A stretch of 64,000 bases of DNA, taken from positions 1 through 64,000 of the forward strand of contig CAMLRA010000003.1 of NCBI GenBank assembly GCA_946482325.1. The letters are read 5' to 3'. Of the stretch, positions 38,864-46,435 are shown in pieces. The first letter of the stretch is position 1; every line of letters begins with the position of its first letter. The notes beneath the pieces were generated by a model. That model was not told where the DNA came from. It did no database searches and saw only the letters and a program-made list of their open reading frames with translations. Both the position numbers and the translations under genes were made by a program. This DNA comes from an uncultured Chromatiaceae bacterium. Lineage in GTDB: Bacteria > Pseudomonadota > Gammaproteobacteria > Enterobacterales > Alteromonadaceae.

Positions 38864-39442
38864 TTAACGCATGCCGGCCGGACAGCTGGCGCTTTGCCAA
38901 CGCGAATCACTGCTGAGCGTGAACTTCACGTCACCGTTTTGTGCCTGGCCCGGCAGCGGCATTTTGTACTGGCCGGTGCCCTGCATGTTCATCTGCATCC
39001 ATTGCGGAGTTTTTAACGTGACAGTGCCTTGCAGCGAGCCGGTGTAGCCGCCCTGATCCTGACAAGCACCTTTGACGGACACCGAATTGGTTGTGCTGCC
39101 GGTTAGTTGTAACTGGCAACGCGGTAACTGCTGTTTGGCTCTGGCCAGCCACTGCTCCGGCGTTTTTAACAACGCGACTTCAGCCGCAGTTAAACATTCC
39201 TGCGCCGTACTTAAGTCTTTTTTCGGCATCATCCCGGCGACTAAAGCCCGTTGTTCTGCCGGCACCGCCGCCAACATTTGTTGTTGCAAGACTTTCATCT
39301 GCTGCAGAATATCCTGGCCATTGACCAGCACCTGATGCTGACTACGCCAGTGACCGGTTTGCGGCTGCAGCTGCGTCGCGTGGCTGTGGGAAATACTAAA
39401 AATCGTCGAACAAGACAGGACTAACAAAGTGACACGGCGCAT
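38864..39442 (-). CDS. DUF3617 family exported protein
   Basis: 192 residues from the ATG at 39442 (GGAG 8 bases upstream). Signal peptide ends near SHSHAT. The mature part opens with the DUF3617 pattern (LQPQTGHWRSQHQVLVNG), has the paired cysteines of the family (QECLTAAE, RCQLQLTG, GACQDQG, SASCPAG) and a C-terminal beta sandwich. Function unknown, probably periplasmic. It is 40 bases behind the LuxR regulator gene and upstream of the propeller and GGDEF genes. Confidence 0.85.
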   Translation of the reverse strand: MRRVTLLVLSCSTIFSISHSHATQLQPQTGHWRSQHQVLVNGQDILQQMKVLQQQMLAAVPAEQRALVAGMMPKKDLSTAQECLTAAEVALLKTPEQWLARAKQQLPRCQLQLTGSTTNSVSVKGACQDQGGYTGSLQGTVTLKTPQWMQMNMQGTGQYKMPLPGQAQNGDVKFTLSSDSRWQSASCPAGMR

Positions 39443-39482
39443 GCGGCGCTCTCCCGGAAGACTCAAGACTGGCAGTTAGAGG

Positions 39483-40130
39483 CTACAGGGTATCCGGAAG
39501 TTTCAGTTTTTCAAATAAGATCCCGGCCAGCGTGCGGTTATTGACATTGAGTTTGCGCAAAATCGCCGACACATGCTGCTTGACGGTGGTTTCCTGAACA
39601 TTCATCTCATAGGCGATTTGTTTATTCAGTAAACCATCGGCAATCATTTTCAGCACACGGAATTGTTGCGGCGTCAGCTGCTCGAGCCGGCCGGCAAATT
39701 CGGCATCAATTAAATCCTGCGCCTGCGCCACACTTTGCTGTAAATCCGCCGGCAACCAGGTGTCCCCCGCCATCACCGCATTAACCGCTTCTGTCAGCAC
39801 TTCTAACGGTGCTGATTTGGGCAAATAAGCGGCAGCGCCTAATTGCAGCGCCTGTTTAATCACGGCCGGGTCTTCAATCGCCGACACCATCAGAATGGAG
39901 ATGTCCGGGTATTCAGTGCGAAGCGCTGTCAGCCCGGCAAAACCTTCGGCATCCGGCAGTTTTAAATCGAGCAAAATCAGCTGAGTATCCGGATGTTCGC
40001 GTAATAAAGGCCACAACTGCGCCATGCTGTGCGCCTGATACAGGCTGGCCTCCAGGCCAAGAATGGTCTGCAGCGCCTGCGATAAAGCAACGCGGAACAA
40101 CGGGTGGTCATCAGCAATAATGGCAATCAT
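39483..40130 (-). CDS. LuxR-type response regulator (CrbR-like)
   Basis: 215 residues. N-terminal receiver with acidic pair Asp7-Asp8, phospho-acceptor Asp55 (LILLDLKLPD) and Lys in YLPKSA. C-terminal helix-turn-helix of the LuxR/NarL type (LTPQQFRVLKMIADGLLNKQIAYEMNVQETTVKQHVSAILRKLNV). It is the best partner for the SLC5 kinase 3.4 kb away, as in CrbS/CrbR or MxtR/ErdR pairs. It heads a minus-strand series with the DUF3617, propeller and GGDEF genes. Confidence 0.9.
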   Translation of the reverse strand: MIAIIADDHPLFRVALSQALQTILGLEASLYQAHSMAQLWPLLREHPDTQLILLDLKLPDAEGFAGLTALRTEYPDISILMVSAIEDPAVIKQALQLGAAAYLPKSAPLEVLTEAVNAVMAGDTWLPADLQQSVAQAQDLIDAEFAGRLEQLTPQQFRVLKMIADGLLNKQIAYEMNVQETTVKQHVSAILRKLNVNNRTLAGILFEKLKLPDTL

Positions 40131-40176
40131 AAGTCACAGGTCCAGACAGCAGAATAACCATGATGCGGCATGCTAC

Positions 40177-40217
40177 AGGCCGGTGCAAGCAACAGGCCGG
40201 TACAAATGCACCGGCCT
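40177..40217. repeat. hairpin with a duplicated 5' arm behind the second TonB receptor gene
   Basis: AGGCCGGTGCA (40177-40187) pairs perfectly with TGCACCGGCCT (40207-40217), while a second copy AGGCCGGT (40194-40201) can pair with the same 3' arm. There is no T-run. It lies just past the receptor stop and probably limits readthrough. Confidence 0.6.
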
Positions 40218-40229
40218 TTGGTCATTACA

Positions 40230-42467
40230 TCAGAACCGGTAACCCAAAGACAAACTCACAGTTCTTGGGTCGCCATAGTAGGCCGTGATGGTTTGCTCGG
40301 CCGCCAACAGCGGGAAGTTGTAACCGGCGATGCGGGTCACTTTATCGCCTAAGTTACGGCCCTGCAGTGACACATCCCAATGACCATCGGCGGAATACCA
40401 GGTGGCGCCGGCGTTAAACAACGTGTAACCGCCGTAGTCCAGCATCGAAGGCAGCTCAAAAATCTGCGTTTCGCTGCGGTGGGACAAGTTGGCGTTCAGC
40501 ACCAGTTCGCCACCATACATCGCCACTGTGTATTTGCCGCCTAAAGTGGCAGTCAGTTCTGGCGTGTTAGCAAAAGACCACAATCCCGATACGTCTGAAG
40601 TCGTTTTCGTCACGGCATCATAAAACAGCACTTCGTTAAACTTGGCGTCGGTGTAACCGACAATCAGGTTAAATTGCAGTGCGTCTGTCGCCACTGCGGT
40701 CGCTTCCAGCTCAATACCATTGATATCAGCACTGGCGGCATTCAGGACCTGTGATGCCACTGTGTTATTCACCGCGCGCTGCACTGTCACCTGCATATCA
40801 TCATAAGCCGAGGCAAACACTGCAGCATTTAAACGCAGGCGGCGGTCCAGCCATTCGCTTTTCAGACCCAGCTCATAAGTATCCACCGTTTCTGGCTGAT
40901 ACGGATCGCCGGCGTTCGGGTTAACCGACTGGTTGCCACGCATATCAAAACCACCGGATTTAAAGCCGTCGGTATAAGAGCCGTACACCATCATGCTGTC
41001 GTTGGCCTGATATTCAAAACCCACGCGCGGTGAGAAATGGCTGAAGCTTTCACTGCCTTTAAAATCTGACTGAGTGCCGATTTTGGTCGCGGTATTACGT
41101 GGCAGTTTGTAACCAAGATAGACAAACCGATAAACGTTGGCGTCTTTGTCATCTTCGGTGTAACGACCACCCAAAGTGAACGACCACTGATCATTCACCT
41201 GATAAGTGCCCTGCGCATAACCGGCGAATGAATCGGTATTCACACAACCACCGTTTTCGATGGTCACACCCAGGCCAGACACCAACACAGTGCCAAAAGC
41301 ACCACAGGCGTCGCCTTCAAAGGAATACAAGCCTGACGCAAACTTCAGCGGGCCACTGTTGTACAGGAACTGCAACTCGTTAGAAGTTTGTTCATCTTCA
41401 TAAAACGCCGGGACGTCCAGCGACGGTAATTTGGTGGAGTCAAAGTCGATGTTGGTATCAGTCACGCCTTCCCGTTTGGCGGTAATGGCTTTCATCGTCC
41501 AGTCAGCATTGATGTCCCAGGCCATCGTCAGCGAGTGGCCTTCGGTACGCACCATGTTGGTGGCCGGCATACTGCTGTTAGAGTCGTAGACATTCGACGG
41601 TGGCGTTTCTTTCGTCAGTAAACTCGGCGTTAAACGGTGGCCGCCTTTGGAATTAGAATCATCTTTGGTTTTGTCGTAGGCAAAGTTAAAACGCAGATTG
41701 TCCAGCGCCTGATACTGCGCACTGAAACGACCAGTGATAATGTCTTTGTTGTAGTTTTCGGCGTTGGTATTGAGGTATTTGCCAAAGCCGTCGCGATCAT
41801 AAAATGCGCCGGCAGCACCGATGGAGAACTTGTCAGTAATGGCTTTTTGGCCGGACAGTTTTAAGTCACGCTGATGGTAGCTGCCGACAGTGCCGCGAAT
41901 GGCAAATTCGTCTTCACCGCTCAGTGGCTTAGTGACATATTTCACCGCGCCGCCGATGGTGTTGCGGCCATATAAAGTGCCTTGTGGGCCGCGTAATACT
42001 TCGATGCGCTCGACATCATAGATATCCATCGCCGCGCCTTGTGGCCGCGCCATGTAAACGTCGTCGATATAAATACCGACGCCTGGCTCAAAGCCCCACA
42101 GTGGGTCTTGCTGACCAATACCACGGATATAGGCGGTTAAGGTACTGTTGGTACCGCGCGACACCTGCAGCGTGGTATTGGGTGATTGTTGCTGAATCGC
42201 CGTCAGGTTTTCGATGCCTTTTTGCTTTAAATCTTCGGCGCCAATCGAGGTCACCGCCACCGGCACCGATTGCAGATTTTCGGCAGTCCGACGGGCAGTG
42301 ACCTGGATCACTTCCAGTGCCGCCTCTTCTTTTTTCGCATTCGCGTCTGCGGCTGGTTCCTGTGCATACACAGGGCCTGCCAGCACCGCGCTGATGGTCA
42401 GCGCCAGCAGCGCCGGTTTAAACGAATTGTCAGTGGTACGGTTTAATTTATAGTTATTCTGGGCCAT
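40230..42467 (-). CDS. TonB-dependent receptor
   Basis: 745 residues from the ATG at 42467 (GGAG upstream). Signal peptide ends at PVYAQE. A TonB-box-like EVIQVTARR precedes the plug (SVPVAVTSIGAEDLKQKGIENL and VERIEVLRGPQGTLYGRNTIGGAV). The barrel closes with GYRF. The plug resembles the siderophore/sulfonate/thiamine-type subgroup common in alpha- and gammaproteobacteria. The ligand is unknown. Divergent linkage to the GntP permease and exported hydrolase suggests a small ester or hydroxy-acid oligomer; this is inference. Confidence 0.92.
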   Translation of the reverse strand: MAQNNYKLNRTTDNSFKPALLALTISAVLAGPVYAQEPAADANAKKEEAALEVIQVTARRTAENLQSVPVAVTSIGAEDLKQKGIENLTAIQQQSPNTTLQVSRGTNSTLTAYIRGIGQQDPLWGFEPGVGIYIDDVYMARPQGAAMDIYDVERIEVLRGPQGTLYGRNTIGGAVKYVTKPLSGEDEFAIRGTVGSYHQRDLKLSGQKAITDKFSIGAAGAFYDRDGFGKYLNTNAENYNKDIITGRFSAQYQALDNLRFNFAYDKTKDDSNSKGGHRLTPSLLTKETPPSNVYDSNSSMPATNMVRTEGHSLTMAWDINADWTMKAITAKREGVTDTNIDFDSTKLPSLDVPAFYEDEQTSNELQFLYNSGPLKFASGLYSFEGDACGAFGTVLVSGLGVTIENGGCVNTDSFAGYAQGTYQVNDQWSFTLGGRYTEDDKDANVYRFVYLGYKLPRNTATKIGTQSDFKGSESFSHFSPRVGFEYQANDSMMVYGSYTDGFKSGGFDMRGNQSVNPNAGDPYQPETVDTYELGLKSEWLDRRLRLNAAVFASAYDDMQVTVQRAVNNTVASQVLNAASADINGIELEATAVATDALQFNLIVGYTDAKFNEVLFYDAVTKTTSDVSGLWSFANTPELTATLGGKYTVAMYGGELVLNANLSHRSETQIFELPSMLDYGGYTLFNAGATWYSADGHWDVSLQGRNLGDKVTRIAGYNFPLLAAEQTITAYYGDPRTVSLSLGYRF

Positions 42468-42632
42468 CGGGCATCTCCTGCTGATCTCGGCTATCACTTA
42501 TCTTTCTGATGTATTTCAGTTACTTGTTATAGGACTTCCGAGCGTTTCGCTGTGATACTAACCCGCCGGCTGACCGCTGTCATAAAAATCGGGGCACAAG
42601 CAAATCAGTGACGCAACGCTCAGACTGATGGC

Positions 42633-42683
42633 CTTACTTTAGGCTGAACTGATGAAATGTTAATCTGTACCTTAGTACTATAG
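42633..42683. promoter_or_regulatory. candidate operators of the 3-hydroxybutyrate locus, sites 2 and 3
   Basis: Site 2, GTACCTTAGTACTATAG (42667-42683), is the reverse complement of a motif 14/17 identical to 31659-31675. Site 3, CTTACTTTAGGCT (42633-42645), carries the same CTAAAGTA core. The two are about three helical turns apart, in the gap between the divergent receptor and GntP genes. The centre of site 2 lies 63 bases before the GntP start. Confidence 0.5.
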
Positions 42684-42737
42684 AGATACGCGGCCTGATG
42701 GCTCAGACTCAAAAAAAACCGATGCAAGGACTTTTTT

Positions 42738-44039
42738 ATGCTGAGTTTAACCGGCTTGTTGCTTGGGCTCGGCCTGCTGATCTGGCTGACGATGCGCGGG
42801 CTGAACCTGTTTATTTTGGCGCCTTTGTGCGCCTTGTTTGTCGCTGTCACCAACGGTATTCCGTTTTGGCAACAAAGCGGCAATGCCGATTTTATCCACG
42901 CTTACATGAGCGGTTTCTCCGGCTTTGTCGCCGCCTGGTTTCTGATGTTTTTATTAGGCTCGTTGTTTGGCAAACTGATGGAGCACAGCGGTGCCGCGGA
43001 TGCTGTCGCGCTGTGGATTGTGCAGAAACTGGGCCGCGCGCACGCCGTTGCCGCTGTGGTGCTGGCTTGTGCCGTGCTGACTTATGGCGGCGTGTCAGTA
43101 TTTGTCGTGGCGTTTTCGGCTTATCCGATGGCGGTCAGTTTATTTAAAGACGCCAACTTACCACGGCGTTTTATTCCGGCCGCGCTGGGTTTGGGTTCTG
43201 TAACTTTTACTATGACCTCGGCCGGCTCGCCGGAAATTCAGAACTGGATCCCTATTCAATATCTGCACACTTCGCCTTATGCCGGCTGGGAAGTCAGTAT
43301 TGTGGTGGCGATTTTTATGGCCGCTTTTGGTTATGCCTGGTTAAGTCAGATGATTCGCAAAGCCGTGGCGCAAGGTGAAGTTTTTATTGGCCGCGACAGC
43401 GACCCGCAGCTGACTCACCGCGCCCTGCCGCACCCGTTAATGGGGCTGATCCCGCTGTTGGTGGTGCTCGGTTTATCCAACTGGCTGCATCACAGTTTGC
43501 AGCAGGCCGCGCTGATCGTAGCACTGAGCGGTGGTGTGCTGGCGCTGTATCTGCTAAACCGGCGTTTTATTCAAAGTCTGGATAAAGCCATTAACGAAGG
43601 GGTGTTGGGCTCGCTGCTGGCCATTGGTAACACAGCTGCGGTGGTGGGCTTTGGAGCCGTCGCCAAACTGACGCCGGCCTTTACTGACATAGTGCAGACG
43701 ATGACACATTTACCCGGGCCAGAACTATTAGGCGCTGCAGTGGCAGTCAGCGCTATTGCCGGTCTCACCGGTTCTGCGTCTGGCGGTCAGGCCATTGCAC
43801 TGCCGGAACTGGCGCCTGTCTATCTGGACAGGGGTGTCGACGCCGAAGAGTTACACCGCGTGGTGGCGATTTCCTCCGGCGCTTTGGATTCGTTGCCGCA
43901 CAACGGTTATGTCGTGACTACCATCCGGGCCATTTGTGGCGAAAGTCACCAGCAGGCTTATTGGCCGGTCGCAGCAGTGACAGTGGTGGTGCCGGCACTC
44001 GGGACTGGCCTCGCGATTTTATTGTTTCAGTGGTTTTAA
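42738..44039 (+). CDS. GntP-family permease, probably D-3-hydroxybutyrate:H+ symporter
   Basis: 433 residues with about 12 membrane segments. Family features are GSLFGKLMEHSGAADAVA, TYGGVSVFVVAFSAYPMA, VTFTMTSAGSPEIQN and GLTGSASGGQAIALPEL. GntP members carry gluconate-like or 3-hydroxybutyrate-type acids. Linkage to the dehydrogenase and the shared operator motif favour hydroxybutyrate. AAGGA precedes the start. It is followed after 27 bases by an exported hydrolase. Confidence 0.88.
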   Translation: MLSLTGLLLGLGLLIWLTMRGLNLFILAPLCALFVAVTNGIPFWQQSGNADFIHAYMSGFSGFVAAWFLMFLLGSLFGKLMEHSGAADAVALWIVQKLGRAHAVAAVVLACAVLTYGGVSVFVVAFSAYPMAVSLFKDANLPRRFIPAALGLGSVTFTMTSAGSPEIQNWIPIQYLHTSPYAGWEVSIVVAIFMAAFGYAWLSQMIRKAVAQGEVFIGRDSDPQLTHRALPHPLMGLIPLLVVLGLSNWLHHSLQQAALIVALSGGVLALYLLNRRFIQSLDKAINEGVLGSLLAIGNTAAVVGFGAVAKLTPAFTDIVQTMTHLPGPELLGAAVAVSAIAGLTGSASGGQAIALPELAPVYLDRGVDAEELHRVVAISSGALDSLPHNGYVVTTIRAICGESHQQAYWPVAAVTVVVPALGTGLAILLFQWF

Positions 44040-44066
44040 CACAGCTTTTAAACGGGACAATTTCGC

Positions 44067-45263
44067 ATGCGAAATCTAATAAAAACCGGTTGGTTCGCAT
44101 TGGGTCTGTTGTGCGCTGTCGCCAGTCAGGCCGCCGAACTGCCGCTGGTACAAAAACAGCGTTTTGAACTGCCAACTTTTATCACGCAAAACGGCGTACA
44201 GCTAAAGCAAGTGCAGGTTGGCTGGGAAGCCTATGGCAAGCTCAATGCTGACAAATCGAATGTGATTTTAATTACGCATTATTTTTCCGGCACTTCACAT
44301 GCTGCCGGCCGTTATCAGGCAACTGACACCGCGCCCGGCTATTGGGACGCCATCATAGGTCCTGGCAAAGCCATTGATACCAATCAGTTTTATGTGATTA
44401 GCGTTGATACATTGGTCAATGCCAATGCCAAAGACCCACATGTCATCACCACGGGCCCAGCCAGCATCAATCCGGCGACAGGTAAAAGATATGGCCTGAG
44501 CTTTCCGGTTGTCACCATCACCGATTTTGTTGAAGTACAAAAAGCCTTATTGGACAGCCTCGGCATCAACAAACTACAGGCCGTAGTCGGTGCTTCGATG
44601 GGCTCTTTTCAGGCCATCGAGTGGGCGCAGCGTTATCCGGAGCGGGTGCAGCGGCTGGTGCCGGTGATTGGTACTGCTTATATCGATGCGTACAGTGCCA
44701 TCAAATTAGAGCGCTGGGCTTACCCCATTAAAACCGACCCGCACTGGCAACAAGGCGATTATTACGACAAACCGCATCAACCAAACGCCGGCCTGACGAT
44801 GGCACTGGCCTGGGTGACTTTAGATGCGTTAAATCCGGCCGGTTTTAACCAGAAATACCCGGATTTACGCTTGGACAAAGCCGCGCATCAGGATATCCGC
44901 GCCAGTTTCACTGCGCTCGACCAATTACTGGCCGTCGCAGCGCAGCGCGCCGCGCTGCAGGACGCCAATCATTTATTGTATCTGGTACGCGCTTCGCAGT
45001 TATGGCGTGCCGGCATGGGCGACAACTGGCAACAAGCCATCAAAAATATCAAAGCGCCGGTACTTTGGTTGCCGGCGGCCGGCGACTTATTGCTGACACC
45101 GCAGATGGCGCAGCAAAGCCAACAAGCACTGGCCGCCGATGACTCCCGTGCTGTAGCGAATAAACTGTCGCAGATCCCAGGACAAATGGGCCACTTAGAT
45201 GGTTTATTCAATATTCAGTCAGTCGCTGCTGACTTAAAAGCCTTTTTACAACAACCGCTGTAA
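44067..45263 (+). CDS. exported alpha/beta hydrolase of the MetX (homoserine O-acetyltransferase) family
   Basis: 398 residues. A signal peptide (ends near SQAAELP) is unusual for MetX, which is cytoplasmic, so this is unlikely to be a methionine-pathway enzyme. The core is clear: ILITHYFSGTSHAAG, nucleophile Ser in VGASMGSFQAIEW, Asp in PAAGDLLLTP, His in GQMGHLDG. It may cleave ester bonds of a periplasmic substrate such as hydroxybutyrate oligomers or acylated compounds for the GntP permease encoded in front of it. The substrate is inference. Confidence 0.85.
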   Translation: MRNLIKTGWFALGLLCAVASQAAELPLVQKQRFELPTFITQNGVQLKQVQVGWEAYGKLNADKSNVILITHYFSGTSHAAGRYQATDTAPGYWDAIIGPGKAIDTNQFYVISVDTLVNANAKDPHVITTGPASINPATGKRYGLSFPVVTITDFVEVQKALLDSLGINKLQAVVGASMGSFQAIEWAQRYPERVQRLVPVIGTAYIDAYSAIKLERWAYPIKTDPHWQQGDYYDKPHQPNAGLTMALAWVTLDALNPAGFNQKYPDLRLDKAAHQDIRASFTALDQLLAVAAQRAALQDANHLLYLVRASQLWRAGMGDNWQQAIKNIKAPVLWLPAAGDLLLTPQMAQQSQQALAADDSRAVANKLSQIPGQMGHLDGLFNIQSVAADLKAFLQQPL

Positions 45264-45333
45264 TGCAGCCTGTGTTTCCCTGTCCTGCCTGCCCTTGCGC
45301 CGCTATTTCAGGCGCACTGTTTGGGTCAACCGC

Positions 45334-45365
45334 GGCAAAGTCATGCCTCTTTGCCCGGTTTTTTC
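45334..45365 (+). terminator. terminator behind the exported hydrolase gene
   Basis: GGCAAAG-tcatgcct-CTTTGCC, followed by CGG and TTTTTTC. Confidence 0.75.
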
Positions 45366-45457
45366 TTCTCTGTGAAATCTGTGTGCTGTCTGTGCGATGG
45401 CAATTCTGTACGGTATGATATCTGTACAACTCCTGAACTCCGTTCGTTGGGATCACA

Positions 45458-46312
45458 GTGCTGCGATTCGCGCCCATATTATCTTTGTGTTGTCTGCTGT
45501 TAACTTGCGCAGGTCTGCAGGCGGCAGATGCCTTGCCGGTTCAAAGCAACACTGCGCTGCGGTTTTGCTACGAAGATAAACCACTCGAACCTTATTACCG
45601 CGGCCAGGGCGCCATAGTGCCCAAAGACAATCCGGGCGCCACTATTGAGCACTTACAATTACTGGTCAGTAAAGTGCCGGGGATCCGATTGCAGCTGGAG
45701 CGCCGGCCCTGGAAACGTTGCCTGGCCAAACTGCAGCAAGGCGAAACCGATGCCGTGGTTGCCAGCTACAGGCCCGAACGTGAAGACATCGGCGTCTATC
45801 CGATGCTGAATCAGCAACCAGACCCCAAACGCGCTTTCAGTCAACACCAAACCTGTCTGGTACAAAAAGCCGGCAGCAACTGGCGCTGGAATGGCCATGA
45901 AGTCAGCGGTATCGAGAGTCTGGTGGTGGCAAGACCGCTGGGTTATGCGCCACTGCTGGTGCCGGGGCCAAAGCAGGTGCTGATGCACTACACTTTGTCC
46001 GGCACTATGGACTTAGAACTGCTGCAGGCCGGCCGGGTTCATGCGGTGACGACTTTGTGTAATATCGCCGGCCAATCCGTGGTGTCACCAAATATTCTGC
46101 AGCGAGGCCTGAAAGTACTGACGCCGGCTTTGCACTCAAATGTCGGTTATCTGCTGTTCAGCCGGCAATTCTACCAACAGCAGCGCGCCAGTGCTGATGC
46201 CTTGTGGCAGCAGTTGCAGGCCAATAAAGGCACTGAGATTTACCAACGTTATGTATCGATGTCTTATCTGCAAACAACTCCCGCAACTACCGTTAGCCAG
46301 CCGGTTCAATGA
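45458..46312 (+). CDS. periplasmic solute-binding-like protein
   Basis: 284 residues from a GTG start with only a weak GGGA in front. Signal peptide ends near GLQAAD. The type 2 periplasmic-binding fold is suggested by LRFCYEDKPLEPYY, RRPWKRCLAKLQQGETDAVVASYRPERE and the later VGYLLFSRQFYQQ. It resembles family 3 amino-acid-binding proteins and is unlike the copy at 10847 in detail. No transporter genes adjoin it. A sensing or scavenging role is possible. Confidence 0.75.
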   Translation: MLRFAPILSLCCLLLTCAGLQAADALPVQSNTALRFCYEDKPLEPYYRGQGAIVPKDNPGATIEHLQLLVSKVPGIRLQLERRPWKRCLAKLQQGETDAVVASYRPEREDIGVYPMLNQQPDPKRAFSQHQTCLVQKAGSNWRWNGHEVSGIESLVVARPLGYAPLLVPGPKQVLMHYTLSGTMDLELLQAGRVHAVTTLCNIAGQSVVSPNILQRGLKVLTPALHSNVGYLLFSRQFYQQQRASADALWQQLQANKGTEIYQRYVSMSYLQTTPATTVSQPVQ

Positions 46313-46435
46313 CACCTGCCATTGAGCGGGCTGACGCCGCCGACTGTCGGGTCTGAACCAACACCTGGTTGCCTGCCAGCCCGCGCTTGCCCTATGCTAG
46401 CCGGCATTGTGTTTCCTACTGTCAGGACAACCCGT

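Noticed and set aside
42571..42583. TGAC-CGC-TGTCA resembling a NagR site before the second receptor gene
   Set aside because: The spacing is two bases too short and the outer bases do not fit.
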